From NCBI GenBank assembly GCA_018398765.1, contig JAHBMJ010001535.1, forward strand, positions 1 to 29,270: a stretch of 29,270 bases of DNA, read 5' to 3'. Positions 1 to 11,062 of this stretch are shown piece after piece. The notes beneath the pieces are model-generated. The model saw only the letters and a program-made list of their open reading frames with translations. It was not told the origin of the DNA and ran no database searches. The position numbers and the translations under genes are program-made. This DNA is from Chromera velia (taxonomy: Eukaryota > Sar > Chromeraceae). The first letter of the stretch is position 1; each line of letters opens with the position of its first letter.

Positions 1-890
1 GTGCTGAAACAAGAGCAAAGTATTGACGATACGAAGCGACCAAAGGACGACAAACAAGTTGAATTCAACTGGAATGGGACACGGTGTCATCTTGAACGGC
101 GACTTATTGTAGTGTACTGACCGAACGGTAGGCACCCACTCCAGCTTGGAGAATAACGGTAGTGTAGTACATTGTCTCCTTGTCACTCTGCACTTCTCAA
201 AGTGGTCTGGACAGCAAGTAACGTAACAACACAGCACACAAGATTGTGTACACGATTCATTGTAAGACAGCCGGAGACAGCAACGCTGCAAGAAGTGATT
301 CGATCGGCATACAATGAGTCTACAGAATTACAAATAGCGACAGCATCTGCTACAAACGTCGTTAAATCTGCAACAAAGTTGGCTTAAGCAAGGAAAGAGC
401 CCGAGCGGAAGCAAAAGACAGAGCAGGAAGTGTGAAGAGCTGTTATATTCTATGTGTGTACGTATAAAGTTGCAGGGTCGCCGAAAAATCGGGTAATCGG
501 CTCTGAAGTCTACCTGACGCACGCACATTTGGCGCACATTCAGCCTTTCGGGGCCGGGTTTTTGCCGAAAGACAGCGTGCACGCACGTGGGCTGGGGTAT
601 TTCTGTTTTCTAAGTGCCCCCCGCTTCGCTTTCCGGGGCCACATTTCAAATTCCGGGGCCAGACGATGGATCTCCACACTTGCGAGATGATCAATTAAGC
701 GATCGAGCTTACTTGAGCGTAGTGACTTGCCTGGCGTTCCGTCGATAGTGTCAAAATTTGAGTGAGTCCCAAGACCCATTTTAGAGGGTCAGTTGGGTGC
801 AGAGTTGTCAAAGTCTTTCATGAACGATTTGCGCGGTTTTCGTTTTCGGCCTGTTCGGTGGTGGAAGCCTTGAAAGGAGACGGCGTCGAG
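1..890. other. Gene-poor start of window
   Basis: No recognisable gene. A plus-strand frame is open from base 1 to a TGA at 118-120 (39 codons, basic and hydrophilic). It could be the tail of a coding region starting outside the window, but it matches nothing I recognise. The decamer TTCCGGGGCC occurs twice near 630-660. The remaining open frames overlap on both strands and look like chance. The stretch directly before 891 would hold the promoter and 5-prime UTR of the GTPase gene, but I see no clear core promoter element. Confidence 0.4.
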
Positions 891-3234
891 ATGCTTGGGA
901 ATCGTTTTCCCTTTTCCAGGGTACAGCGTGCTCTGGCTTCGCGTGTTTGCCTGATTCCTGTTCGCGGCTTTGCCTCAGGCTCTGAGGGTCCCAAGAAGCC
1001 AACCCGGAAGCCACCCATCAAAGTCTTCTTCACGGGTGATACAAATGTGGGAAAATCCAAGGTTCTTAACAGCTGTGTCACGCGAGACAGAACCTTCTTT
1101 CCTGTAAAGGGCGAGGCAGAGACAGCAGCACTTGCAGAGTTGGTCCGCGTTCCGGGGCTTGAGATTCCATAAGTTGGTTCTTACGCAAACGGTCCGGCGG
1201 GGCCGGGGCCGCCGAGGATGCACCCTGTGGAGAAGGAAAAAAATGGCGAAGATGATCTGTTTGAGCGTGTCGAGAATGCCCTGAAGCGGCCCAACAAGAT
1301 CAACGAAGACTCTCCGATCGCTGTGCACAGAGTCGAAGTATCGTGTGATGACCCCCGATTCCTCCCCTTCGAGACAGAAGGTCTTGTCCTCGTCGACATG
1401 CCCGGCTTTTCGGAGCCGTCGATGGACAGAAAGGTACTGGAAGCGATCAAGAACCATTACACGCTGCGCAACGACTGCATCACTGTGCTGGTGCAGAAAT
1501 CTGGTCAGTCAGTCCGTCCGTCCGCCTGTCAGCGCGTCTGTCCGTCAGTGCGTCCGTCAGTCAGTCAGTCCGTCAGTCAATCAATCAACCAGTGAGTCAG
1601 TCGTACAACAAGCCCCTGTTCGGTTATTCGCTCTTGTTCGGTCCGAATTGCGCCGTTGTAGAGTTTAAGCAGACATGTCCCGATGCTCCTTTGGCTCCGT
1701 CCTGTCACATCGCGCAGATTCAGGGGTTGGAATGACCGCAAGCAACCAGGCCTTCCTCGACGAGTTGTCGAAGCAAGGCATGGAGAATGACGGGCGTCAT
1801 CTGCTTATCATCTTCAATCAGTGCGACCGGTTCATCGACAACCTCTACAGCGACCAGGAAAAATTGGGCAAGGACTTCAAGGAGGAAGGCAATCGCCGCC
1901 TTCAGAAGCTCATCGGCCAGGCGAAGAAGTACTACCCCCAGTGCACCGTCGTCACCATTGGTGCGATGAAGCAGGATAAACGCCGCCCTTTGAAGCTGCA
2001 TCCCGCTTTCGTTGATCACCTTCGGCGAACTATTGACGCCATGGCAGCCCGAAAGCACGCCGACATGGACTACGGTAAGATCCTCACCACCGCCGCAGAA
2101 GAGCGCAAGGTGATCGTTGACTCGATCATCTCCTCCCGACAGGCAAACGGCAGCAGCGAGGAGTCCCTGCATGACGTCAGCGAGATCAAGTACGAATTCC
2201 GCCGGATTGGCGCTGACATGAAGAACCGATTGCACACGACCAGCGCCTTCTTCACCAAGCTCCAGGGGGATGCCATGGCGATTTTGGAGGCCGAGACGTC
2301 CTCTTGCAACGCCTCAGAGGGCACGAAGACCGCCTTCGCAAAGAGGCTGCTCGACAAGTGCGTGCCCAGCCTCAAATGGTTGCTCAGGGACTCCCAGGCT
2401 GAGGAGATGAAGCATGTCCGCAGTGACTTGTTCCTCCGGCTCGTGCAGAGCGGGGCCGTCGAGCGTCTCTTCGACCGCGTTCCCAACAGCGTGCCGGACA
2501 AAGAGAGCCTTCGCAAGCTCGTCACGAAAGGCCTCGACAAGTACCTCGAGGGTTGTGACATCGAAATCACCCACGGCGTCTACACGGAGGCCCTGACTGG
2601 ATTGGGTGCCACTTTTGGTGCCCTGTCCTTCGGCCTTCTCTGCCTGGCCCTGGGCCCTGCAGGCTGGGTGGCAGGCACTTCAGTCGCGGGAGCCACGACG
2701 CTGGGCGTCGCCGTTCACAAAGGCTGGACGGTGGCGGAGGTGCAGCACGACATCGTGAACAGCTTCCTCAAGGAGGCCTTCTGCCTGCTCAAGAAGAAGT
2801 GTCTCCTCTTCGAGGCTTTTGGCGACTCGAAGCTGCCAGAGCTGGACTTGGAGGCCCTCAAAGTTGAGATTGCAGAGGGCGTGGTGACCAACGGTGTGTC
2901 GAAGGAGGCCAGGGACAAGATCGTCAAGATTTCCAACATGGTCGATGAAGCGTACGCGCAGGTGAAGGCGAAGTCCGCAGACCTGGAGAGACTGAGCGCG
3001 GAAGCGCCGTCTCTCTGGCTGCTTGACGAGACGTACACCAACGAGTCCGACGCGGCTCCCCAGCCTCCTAAGGGACCGAACGCCTTCACGAACGATGAGT
3101 CCGACAAACTGCGCAAGGTCGTGGGAGACCTGTACGTCAAGTACTCGGAAGAGCAGGATCCCGCCGCGCAAGCCGAGCTCCTGCGCAGGATTGACACGCT
3201 GACTTCCCTTTTGAACGGTGGCAGCAAGACATAG
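891..3234 (+). CDS. Dynamin-like large GTPase, probable mitochondrial presequence
   Basis: GTP-binding protein of the dynamin-like class. Visible motifs: P-loop GDTNVGKS at residues 49-56 (codons from 1035), G3 DMPG with Asp codon at 1395, and G4 NQCD at 1816-1827, a variant of NKxD. Exons are 891-1503 and 1724-3234. The 220 bp intron 1504-1723 (GTCAGT...CAG) is phase 1 and joins the G3 and G4 parts in frame. ATG 891 is preferred over 762 because it begins a basic, Arg-rich, acid-free leader ending in RGFAS, typical of mitochondrial import. A long hydrophobic stretch (about 2596-2715) is likely membrane-inserting, as in fusion or fission dynamins; helical, charged sequence surrounds it. Odd point: an in-frame TAA at 1170-1172 lies between P-loop and G3. 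A small unrecognised intron (a GTAAAG donor sits at 1104), a sequence error or pseudogenisation could explain it. With that codon the reading is 707 codons. The subfamily is not resolved. Confidence 0.72.
1504..1723 (+). repeat. Intron with GTCA/GTCC tetranucleotide array
   Basis: The intron starts GTCAGTCAGTCC directly at the donor and continues as GTCA, GTCC and CAAT units to about 1600. The 3-prime half is non-repetitive and ends in CAG at 1721-1723. Splicing leaves phase 1 G plus GG, giving Gly then Val, which keeps the GTPase frame. The array supplies many GTCAGT decoy donors in tandem. Confidence 0.7.
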
Positions 3235-4200
3235 GGCAAATGTTTTCCCGTGAGTTCATTCTCCTCTCGATCGGCGCATTTCAGATTTTCAGTGCCCGGT
3301 GGGAAGCCGGTGCACGCACGTAGTGGTTTGCTTGCTTGCTTGTACTGTGAATGCCGTAAAGAGCGTCAGACAGGGTTTCGCTCTTGACACTCTCTTTCTG
3401 TGAATCGTGCAGAAGCATGCAGCCATCAAGCTACCGCTGTTTTTTTCGGTTTTGGGACTTTGCCGCCTCTGCCTTTTTTTCTCTGCCCTTCCCTCCGTGC
3501 TAGAGTGTGCGCCTTTGCTTGCGCGGAACTGTCTGTCGATGACAGAGGGAATGCAAAGGGAATGAGACCAAGAAACGACAAAGAGAGAGAAGAAAGAGAC
3601 GGGGGAGAGATAAAGTGGATATAACAGTTATGTCCGTCTGCTCGTTCTATTCATTGGTTCTCCCGTCTACTCCAGTCATGCATGTGCGAGTCATCCATCG
3701 GTTGAGTCAGACGTGAATCAAGGCGCAGTCAGGAGGGCTGGAAGCAGACACCGGGTCGCTCGATTCAAGAAGTCTCGTTTCTCTTGCTGTTCGCTTTCTT
3801 GCTTTCTTTATTTCGTTGCTGATTCTTTGCTTCCTTTTGTTTTTCGGAACGTCGAGAGAGAACCAGTTTGAGAGCATGCGCCGATTGAATGCGTGGATGA
3901 GCAACCAGTTTGTGGGTAAAGAAAACGATCCATGAGATCCTGAAGTTTCCTTTTCTTTCCTCCCTTTTGCCTTCCCTCCAGCAGCATCCAACGGTGAAAA
4001 GAGGGCGAAGAACCCGCCAGTCGGCAGGGTGCCGTCAAGGTAATCAACGGCATGCGTCCCAAGGGTGTTTCTGCATTCATGAAATCGTGCACATGTTTTC
4101 ACAAGTATGAGACAAAAGTTATTTTCTTTTCCCACAGAGTCTCATCCACCATTTACCAATCAATCAACCTGTCAAGAAATCTGGCAGTCAACCGACCAAC

Positions 4201-4208
4201 CTCTCCCT

Positions 4209-4259
<51 letters not shown>
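4201..4259. repeat. (CT)n-(CA)n compound microsatellite
   Basis: CTCC units run into a pure CT tract and then switch sharply to a CA tract ending at about 4259. The same two-part structure (GA/CT next to CA/GT) recurs at 12541-12613 and twice near 19413-19579 in this window. Confidence 0.9.
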
Positions 4260-5130
4260 TGACTGGAGAAAAATCAGTCCTTGCTCTGGACGTTATGTCA
4301 GTCTGAACGTCTCATGTTTCTTGTGTCTGTAGAGCACCTCTGGCCGGCTCTTCTCTTTGTATCTCCATTGCCCTGCCTGCTCCAGTGAGTGAAGAGCGCT
4401 CCTGGTTTAGGCTCTCGGTAATAACCATGCAGTGTAATTACGTTGAATTGCATTAATTCAAACCTGCCCCGCTTGTGTGACGGTAAGTTGTGTCGACTTG
4501 CCGAACGCTATAGACGCCTCTTTATGGGCCAATAGCGATGGCGACGATCGTGGCGTATGATGATGATCATGATAATGATAAGGAATAGTGACAAAGCGAG
4601 AGTGAAAAGATTTGAAGATTTGTGTGACAGAGCAGTATGTAGAACAACATATGATGTTTAAATGAAGTAGGAACATTTATAATGAGATACGTTTGTATGA
4701 TTTTGTTTGTATCTAGGTTTGTATTGAGATTGCATCATTTGCATGCATACATTGAGACACAATAGATATGCATAGATTAATTGAGATCAATGCATTTCGA
4801 CGATAAATTCAACCATGCATAAATTTAATTCCGGCGACAAAAGATAAAACGCTTTAACGCTAGACGAAACGGCGCTACTAATAAATATAGAAAATCAAAA
4901 TTCTTTATCTTATGGTCAAAAAAAAAAAAAAACTAATCCAGGTTTTAGTCTAAACTAGAGTCCAAATTTATTTATTTATTTTTTTACCGTAAATTTTACG
5001 TATGGGAAGCCTTTTTTCGTTTTTAAATGGGAAGCTTAGTAGATAAGTAATTGATCGATCTGCATGCAGTTGAAGAGGCATACCTACCTAAGTCAAGTAA
5101 GTTCCTCCTCGCGATCTCCCGAGGAAAGCT

Positions 5131-5226
5131 CCTATCAATCAATCGACAAATCAATCAATCTAAGTCAGTCAGTCAGTCAGCAGTTCGGTTTTCCTCCGGA
5201 AAGAAGAAGAAGAAGAAGAAGAAGAA
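5131..5226. repeat. CAAT, GTCA and AAG short tandem repeats
   Basis: Three adjacent simple arrays: CAAT/AAAT-type units at about 5136-5160, five GTCA units at about 5164-5182, and an AAG array at about 5202-5226. Confidence 0.85.
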
Positions 5227-5310
5227 TCAAAGCTAGATGAAACCTGATTTACTTCTTGATCAACCTTTCTGGAGCTGTTTCACTTTGTTTTCGAATATTC
5301 ACCCAAATAT

Positions 5311-5757
5311 TCAGTCTGGATATCGTACTTGGCGCGGTCCGATTGCGCTGCGGCAGTCCGTCCAGTCGATCAGGAATGAGACAACAGGTTCGGGTTTGGG
5401 CCCGTTTGTCATCCATCCCAACAGCTGTGCATAGCGGACATCACACACGCACGGTAGAGTGCAGCCGGGGTCCCAAATCGCTGAGCAATGTCCCGGAGGA
5501 CGCTCAGGAGATTCGGAAATCCATGCTAGGATGTAGCAGAGAATCTGCTCTCGGAGACCCTGTTTTGGGGAGTGAGAGCTTTGCTTCTGCTTCTGTTTCT
5601 TCGCGTGTCGAATCGACTTGGGGCTGCATGGGCTGCCTTCACCTTCGTCTCTGGAGGGAATAACCTCCACGACACTGGCAGTGTCCTCTGCAGGTTTGGA
5701 ACCTGAAGGAGGCTTCGGAAGGTCGTCGAGTTCACCGTAGCCTGCCGAGTCGGCCTT
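5311..5757 (-). pseudogene. C-terminal part of unknown decayed coding region
   Basis: Open minus-strand frame in the same phase as the segment at 5770-6640, separated from it only by two TAG codons (5767-5769 and 5758-5760). It reads acidic and Pro-rich at first, then Lys/Gln-rich, then a Cys- and Trp-containing tail, and ends at TGA 5311-5313. I do not recognise the family. Continuity of frame and composition across the two TAG codons suggests it was the 3-prime end of one long protein. Confidence 0.4.
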
Positions 5758-6659
5758 CTATTTAGGCTACCGTGATTGGGAGGGTTGGGGTGGAGAGGAC
5801 TGGGTAGAGGCGGAGGGAAGTTGCTCTGAAGGGTGGGTATCTTCGGAAACAGACCACCGCAGGTGTGAAATGGGAACAGCACGGGCAGAAGCGGGAATTT
5901 CGTAGATGAATGAGCGTTCGGCGTGTGGGTCCAGACGAAGGGGGTCTACAATCAAGCAGCCGGATTTATTCCACAGATGTTGGGGAGGGGAACGCACAAT
6001 TTCCTTCCGAGTGAGGACGGGTAGGACCGGAATCGGGCGCTGCTGGCACGCGTATGCTCGAATCTTGTGTTGAAGGAACATCTTTCGAAAGCTCAATCGC
6101 TGATCTTGCCGTAGGAGACACGGCTTGGAGGACCGGTAATCTAACTGGCATTTAGCATACCGGGGATCCTTGCAAGCATGAGGGTGCAGGTGGTACCTGC
6201 AGTGGCAGCGTCGGTTGCGACGGATGAGGCACTCCCCTGCGGAATGCTGGAGAGGGGTCTAATCTAAGGATCCATCCGGGCGCCTTATGGGTCGTACATT
6301 GATTGCCTGGCAGGCTTTGCAGAGGGTGCTCTCGAGAGCTTTAGGAGTGAACATCGGAATTTTCTGGCAGGGGTGCCACTCAGTTGCTGCTGCGAGAGGG
6401 ATTTCAGCTTCCACCACTTCGACAAGCAGGAAGACCTGTGCTGCCGTACACCTCTGAAACGTCTTTTCCCCACTCTCCTGAGCGGCCTTTCGAATATTCT
6501 CAAGCATCTGATCCTCGGTCAGATCAAAAGCGTCCGAAGCCCACACGTCTTCATCCATACGAACAGGCTTAACTCGCTGGAACACTGAAGTGTCAAACAG
6601 GTGGTCGAGAAGGGAAGGGGGTTTGAGCGTCTTCCATGGGAAGTGCTTAGACCCGATTA
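5758..6659 (-). pseudogene. Cys/His-cluster segment of unknown decayed coding region
   Basis: Minus-strand frame that continues through TAG 6259-6261. Before that stop it holds an amphipathic, acidic helical region and a CxxC (LCKAC). After it comes a dense metal-binding-like run: Cys, Arg-Arg-Asn-Arg-Arg, then CHCRYHLHPHAC and a Cys eight residues later, all within about 45 residues. A basic stretch and a Pro-rich tail follow. The spacing matches no zinc finger class I can name. The coherent composition across the TAG argues for one former domain. TAA at 6657-6659 is a further in-frame stop upstream. A zinc-binding nucleic-acid or capsid-type role is inference only. Confidence 0.45.
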
Positions 6660-6699
6660 TCCTCTCGCGCTGTTCGACGGTGTATTTCTGTCACCCCCC

Positions 6700-7250
6700 T
6701 TAGGAAAAAAGAGCCTCTGCAAGACCGTAGGGTCCGTGGGTTCCCCACACATCTGGAAATTCCACCATATCAATGGACCTACCGACAGCATAGTCATCTA
6801 TCTCGACACCGCGGGCGATGGTGCGAAGAAGGCGAAGGGCCACCTCCTGGCTCATTTTCTCTGTCAAAGAGGGGAGATACTGCAGAGTGGTGACTAGGGC
6901 AGGAATGTATGGGCTACTAAAACCAAACTTGCGGGTGAAAAAGACACTGCGCATCTCTTCTCCGATGTATCCAAACGGTTGCTGGACGAGACCTTCAGGG
7001 CTGTCGATGCATCGGATGAGCAACCATTCAGTGATTTGCTGCTCCTCGCGCGCGGGACTGTCAAAGGGGTGTGGAACAAGGGTGAGAGAAGGATGATGGA
7101 GATAGTTATGCTGCCTAAGCTGCTTGACAATCTCTACTCGGTTCGGACTCCTTGTCATCAGGAATGCAAGTTCTGGGAGGGAGCGGACCAAGTCCAAGAT
7201 CCTGGGGCTCTGGGGGAGGAGAGGGGATGGGGTTTTTGGATGCCGATTGC
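6700..7250 (-). pseudogene. Globular helical segment of unknown decayed coding region
   Basis: Open minus-strand frame of about 180 residues with normal hydrophobic patterning (Leu/Ile/Val periodicity, acidic and basic residues mixed), quite unlike the Pro/Gln-rich segment upstream. The change from the linker frame happens between about 7250 and 7190, so a small indel or lost intron is implied. The frame closes with TAA then TGA at 6691-6702, but the alternative frame is open there and runs into the next segment, so another frame change sits near the homopolymers at 6694-6708. No family recognised. Confidence 0.4.
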
Positions 7251-7831
7251 TTTCTCTTCTGCCCTTTTCCCTGACTCTGCCTTGGATTTGTGGACGGTGG
7301 AACATTCCCGCCGTTTGGGGGTCCAGAGACACCCATCATGCCAATAAACGGGATCAGGCCACTAGCAGGAGGTCGGGAGTTCTGGTTGGCGTTAGAATTT
7401 TGGCCAGAGCCGTTCCCTCGACCACCCCCCACGTGCTGAGGACCAGGAGGCCTTCGAGACTGCGGCTGGGAGGATAAGGCACCTCCTCCCCACCCTGGGG
7501 GGAGCATGGTGTTGTTGTGTTGTTGCTGTCCTGCCCCAGGTCCTCCTTGAGCCCTGGAGGGCTGCTGAATGTTTCGAGGAGGCAGCTGCAGAAAATTTCA
7601 CTGCCCGTTTCCATTTCGCTGCGGTGGGGGCCCAGAAGTGCGAACAGGTTGCTGCTGTGGTGGTCGAGGTATCTGGGCGGGTTGCTGCTGCGGCCTGGGA
7701 GGATAAGAAGAAGGGTATGAAGGTCGGGGAGCGGGGGGGAAAGCATACGGCAGACCAGCCAACTGAAGGAGCTCAGGTGGAGTATCCCTTGGAGGTTGAA
7801 CGTTCTCGGCAAGAACGTGAAATGCCTTCTA
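7115..7831 (-). pseudogene. Pro/Gln/Gly-rich linker of unknown decayed coding region
   Basis: Minus-strand reading rich in PQQQP, GPPPQ and GGGRGNGSGQN-type sequence, the look of a disordered linker. It crosses one TGA at 7598-7600. The upstream part (7940 down to about 7730) contains a normal helical sequence that crosses TAG 7829-7831 in the same frame as the long 7940-10306 reading, then a frame change leads into this linker. The linker frame ends at about 7115. Confidence 0.4.
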
Positions 7832-7939
7832 CAGAACAGGGTGGGCTGTGTTGTTGAGAAAGATCGGGGGGCCAGGGTGGGAGTTGCTGATGTTCAGTTG
7901 CTCGAGCAGCTGGTTTAGATTTGGCTTCCAGAATGCATT

Positions 7940-10845
7940 CTAGGTGGGGCCATATTGAAAGTCAACAACGATGCCCAGCAGGCGAAGCAGTCTGTTCTCT
8001 CTCTCCCCTGCAGGAACGCTGCTCATCGCGCTCACTGTCTGGAAGAAACGGTACAACACTCTGACAAGAGAGCGGAGCTGACTGTCGATAAAGCCCCCAA
8101 AGGAAAAGAAGACAAAGACCGGACAGAATTCGTTCCAGTGCGGTAGAGAAGGAAACAGATGGGAAAGAGAAGACGGGAGAGGGTGGCGATTCAAAATCCA
8201 AGAGGCAGAGAAAGATGTTATCTCCCTATGCACTACATCCACCCTGTCTGCCCACTTTTCGCATGGCTCATAGTTCTGCCTCCGGAGAGGCACCGCGAGC
8301 GCCAAGAAACGGGGAAACACAAGTTCGAGCGCTGCAGGAGGCTGCAATCGCTCCATGATTTCGCGGAAGTCTGCAAACGAGAGACGCAAAGGAACGGAAT
8401 CTCTCACATCCCGGCTCCATTCTCCTAACTGTGTCATCCCTCCTTGTGCGAGCGCGGCCGCGCGAACTTGGACCTGGAAGTTCTTATCTTGTTCTTTTGT
8501 CAATTCTCTTCCCCATTCTTTTTCTGCACGAGCTTCAATCTCTGCTCTGTCCGGTGCAGCATGAACGGCAACCATGCTGTGAAGCAAATGGTGCCATTCC
8601 AGACTGTGTTCATCTAGCCAATCATGAACGAAAGGCGAGATGTCGACATGTCGTTCTCCTGTATGATGATGCAACTGCTGACTCCATTTCATTGTTTTCA
8701 ACGTTTTCACAGCAGCAGTGAGAAATGCTTTAGTTTCATTTTTCACTAATTTTGCATCATACTGCACCTCCACTCTATTTTGATTGGAAGCCAGTAGACC
8801 TCTAGGAGATCCATCATTTTCTGAAGGCACGCGACTTTCAACGATAGGAGCAGACGGAAAACGAAATTGCTGGCTTTGAAACTCAGCTGGCACAGAAGTG
8901 CCGAGCCTAGTCTGGTCTCCACACAGCCCAGAGGCTGTAAAAGACGCAGACTGTCCAAAGTTAGGCCCGGAAGCCTGAGGGCCAGCCTCAAATGAAGGAA
9001 GAGAAGCAGAAGTAAAATTTCTTCCAAAACTCATGGGCGAATCAGGAGGGATACTAGGATGAATAGGAATAGTGGAAGGAAAATGAGGCATAGAACCCAT
9101 ATTCCTAACACCAGAGGAAAGTGGATCAAAAGTGGTAAAATCCTCTTGCCTAGGTGGTCCGGAGACCATAGGCTTAGAGTGATGCAAATGATCAGAAGGA
9201 ACAAACGGAATTGAAGTCAATCTCTGTTCGAGTGCGCGTGCAACTTCTGGAGGGACTTGAATCCATTCGCTGGCATTCTGCCCCCCTCGATTCATTTTCT
9301 CCCCTCTCTTTCTCTCTCCAAATTGGGCAGTAGACACAGAGGACGCACTGCCAGCAGCCGAAGACAAAGCAAAGTGCTGGGGGCCCTGGGGCCCACTGTC
9401 CGGCGATGGAGAACCTGCGGGAGAGACAGAGGCAGAGGAATGATGAAACGAAGTCGAGTCGTTCATACAGAACCCCGGAGGGCCCATTGCTGGTGGACTG
9501 CTTGACATGCTATGCTTCCCCGCACGCGCAGATACATCATGATGTGCAGTGGAAAGAGACTGATGCGACAAAAACGGAGGATGAGAGGAAAGGGCAGGAT
9601 GATTCGTCAAAGATGGGGAGTGGGTCGGCTGTGGGTTCGCATCACGGGATGGCAGTGTAGACGAAGCAGAAGGAATGGAGGAATGAAGGTGAGACTGAGG
9701 GAAGGGCTGCGATGTCGGAGAGGTAACAACCACTCCAGACACAGTGTTTGAGACCGTGGGTCCCACACTTGTGTTTGGAATAGAGAGTGTACCCGAAGGA
9801 AGGGAAGGAGGGGAATGATGAGAAAGGGGAACCGGCACGTCAGAGGGAGAACTGGAAATAAACGGGCTCAAAGATGGCATGGCAGAGGATGAAGTCGAAG
9901 GGGGGAAGTAGGGAGGCAAAACCAAACGATCTCGATCTGCTGCAGGACTGTCATCACTCTCAAGAGCTGTCTGTGTGTGGGAGACGGTCGGCACTGAAGG
10001 AGATGATTGAGAAAAGGAAGGTTGCGAGCCTGATAACACGTGTGAGACTGCATGTCCCGCATTCGTGGCAGCAGGCTGATGAGAAGGAATGGAAATGGAA
10101 AGAGGGGCAACAGACACACTGGATACTGATGACAGGACCGGGACAGTGGCAGAAAGGAAAGGCGCGTTCGACTGAGAAGGGGGACTTCCTGACAACAAAT
10201 CATGGGCAGCCGATGAGACGTGCTGTCCCGGGCGTGCATCACTTGCGGACACAGAGATGGATTCAGGGATCGAAAACAGTTCGCGTGAGGCGGAAGGATG
10301 GGGCACGGNGAAACCGAATGAGACGGGACAGAAAGAACTGTCAAAGCAGAACCAAAACCCGAAAAACCAGTCCGGATACCAGAATCGGAGGCAGAAGGGG
10401 AAACGGGCAGCGGAGATGAAGGTGGCTCAGTTACCGGATAGATTTGTGGAACGGTCTGGGGTGGAGGACCCGGAGGATTGTCTTTTTCAGCCAAAGGGAA
10501 AATGGGAGAAGAAGAATTTTGCTGACCAGATTCCATGGCCGCAGCAGAGGCAGAAGAACGAGGCCCGGAGGCCCCCCCTTGATTCAAGCGAGAATCTGCA
10601 ATCAGCTCTCCGGAGAGAACAGCAGAGGGAGAAGAGGCAGTGATGTTTCGATTTCTCAAACGATAGAGGACTCTGACATTTTCTGAGGCAGAGACTTGTC
10701 CGTTCTCGGCAGGATCAGAAAGTCCAGCTGAAGACTCCTCGGAGGGGCTCGAAGACCGCACGGGCGCGGCCGGGCCCAATAACATGTATATTGTCCCCAA
10801 CCGGCTCCATGCATGGATAAATGCGGAACCAGCTTCAACATGCAC
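7940..10845 (-). pseudogene. Ser/Pro-rich N-terminus and helical domain of unknown decayed coding region
   Basis: The longest coherent part. The frame 10845 down to about 10310 and the frame 10306 down to 7940 meet at the ambiguous base N (10309). One extra base there would join them into roughly 965 residues. The first 550 residues are low-complexity Ser/Pro/His/Thr-rich and probably disordered. About 250 residues of ordinary helical sequence with many Trp, His and charged residues follow, reminiscent in layout (disordered N-terminus, helical core, linker, Cys/His cluster) of a gag-like structural protein, but with no sequence match I can assert. It ends at TAG 7940-7942 and the same frame stays sensible beyond. 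Possible introns, for example near 8090-8220 where the sequence turns Ser/Phe/Pro-rich, cannot be excluded. A real, intron-containing host gene is the main alternative. Confidence 0.45.
10309..10309. other. Ambiguous base N coinciding with frame switch
   Basis: The only N in the window. On the minus strand the upstream reading (from 10845) and the downstream 788-codon reading (from 10306) are out of frame by one base, and both are open up to this point. The N therefore probably marks an unresolved indel in the assembly or underlying reads and not a biological frameshift. Confidence 0.85.
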
Positions 10846-11062
10846 TGAATTCAGCCTCAGCGGCCAGAACAGCCCGACTTGGCTTTAAGACAAGACTGCA
10901 TGTACACTGGATCCAATCTAACAGAGCTTCATCATTTCCGTTTTCTGAACAAAACCACTTCTGGACAACTAAAACATCATAACAGCCAGAAGGGAAAAAA
11001 ACAAGGTAAGGTGTGGGCATATTATAAATATCAGGCGGATAGAAATTTCGTCTCCTCAGCAT
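10835..11062 (-). other. Short open frame upstream of the decayed region
   Basis: 75-codon minus-strand frame, basic start then aromatic/hydrophobic, ending just inside the 10845 frame in another phase. It could be the former 5-prime end of the unknown coding region or chance. No motif recognised. Confidence 0.2.

Larger units (their letters stand above)
3235..5310. other. Gene-free spacer, AT-rich in second half
   Basis: 3-prime flank of the GTPase gene followed by spacer. No open frame here has recognisable protein features. A pyrimidine/CA microsatellite lies at 4201-4259. From about 4660 to 5050 the sequence turns markedly AT-rich, with a poly-A run near 4919-4933 and TTTA repeats near 4969-4985. 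Short CAAT, GTCA and AAG repeats follow at 5131-5226. A minus-strand open frame at 3707-4135 is basic and has no motif I recognise. Confidence 0.5.

Noticed and set aside
3707-4135. 142-codon minus-strand open frame
   Set aside because: No recognisable domain, overlaps other open frames, no splice context; treated as chance.
9874-10643. Plus-strand open frames in the 8-10.6 kb region
   Set aside because: Basic, motif-free shadows of the Ser/Pro-rich minus-strand reading.
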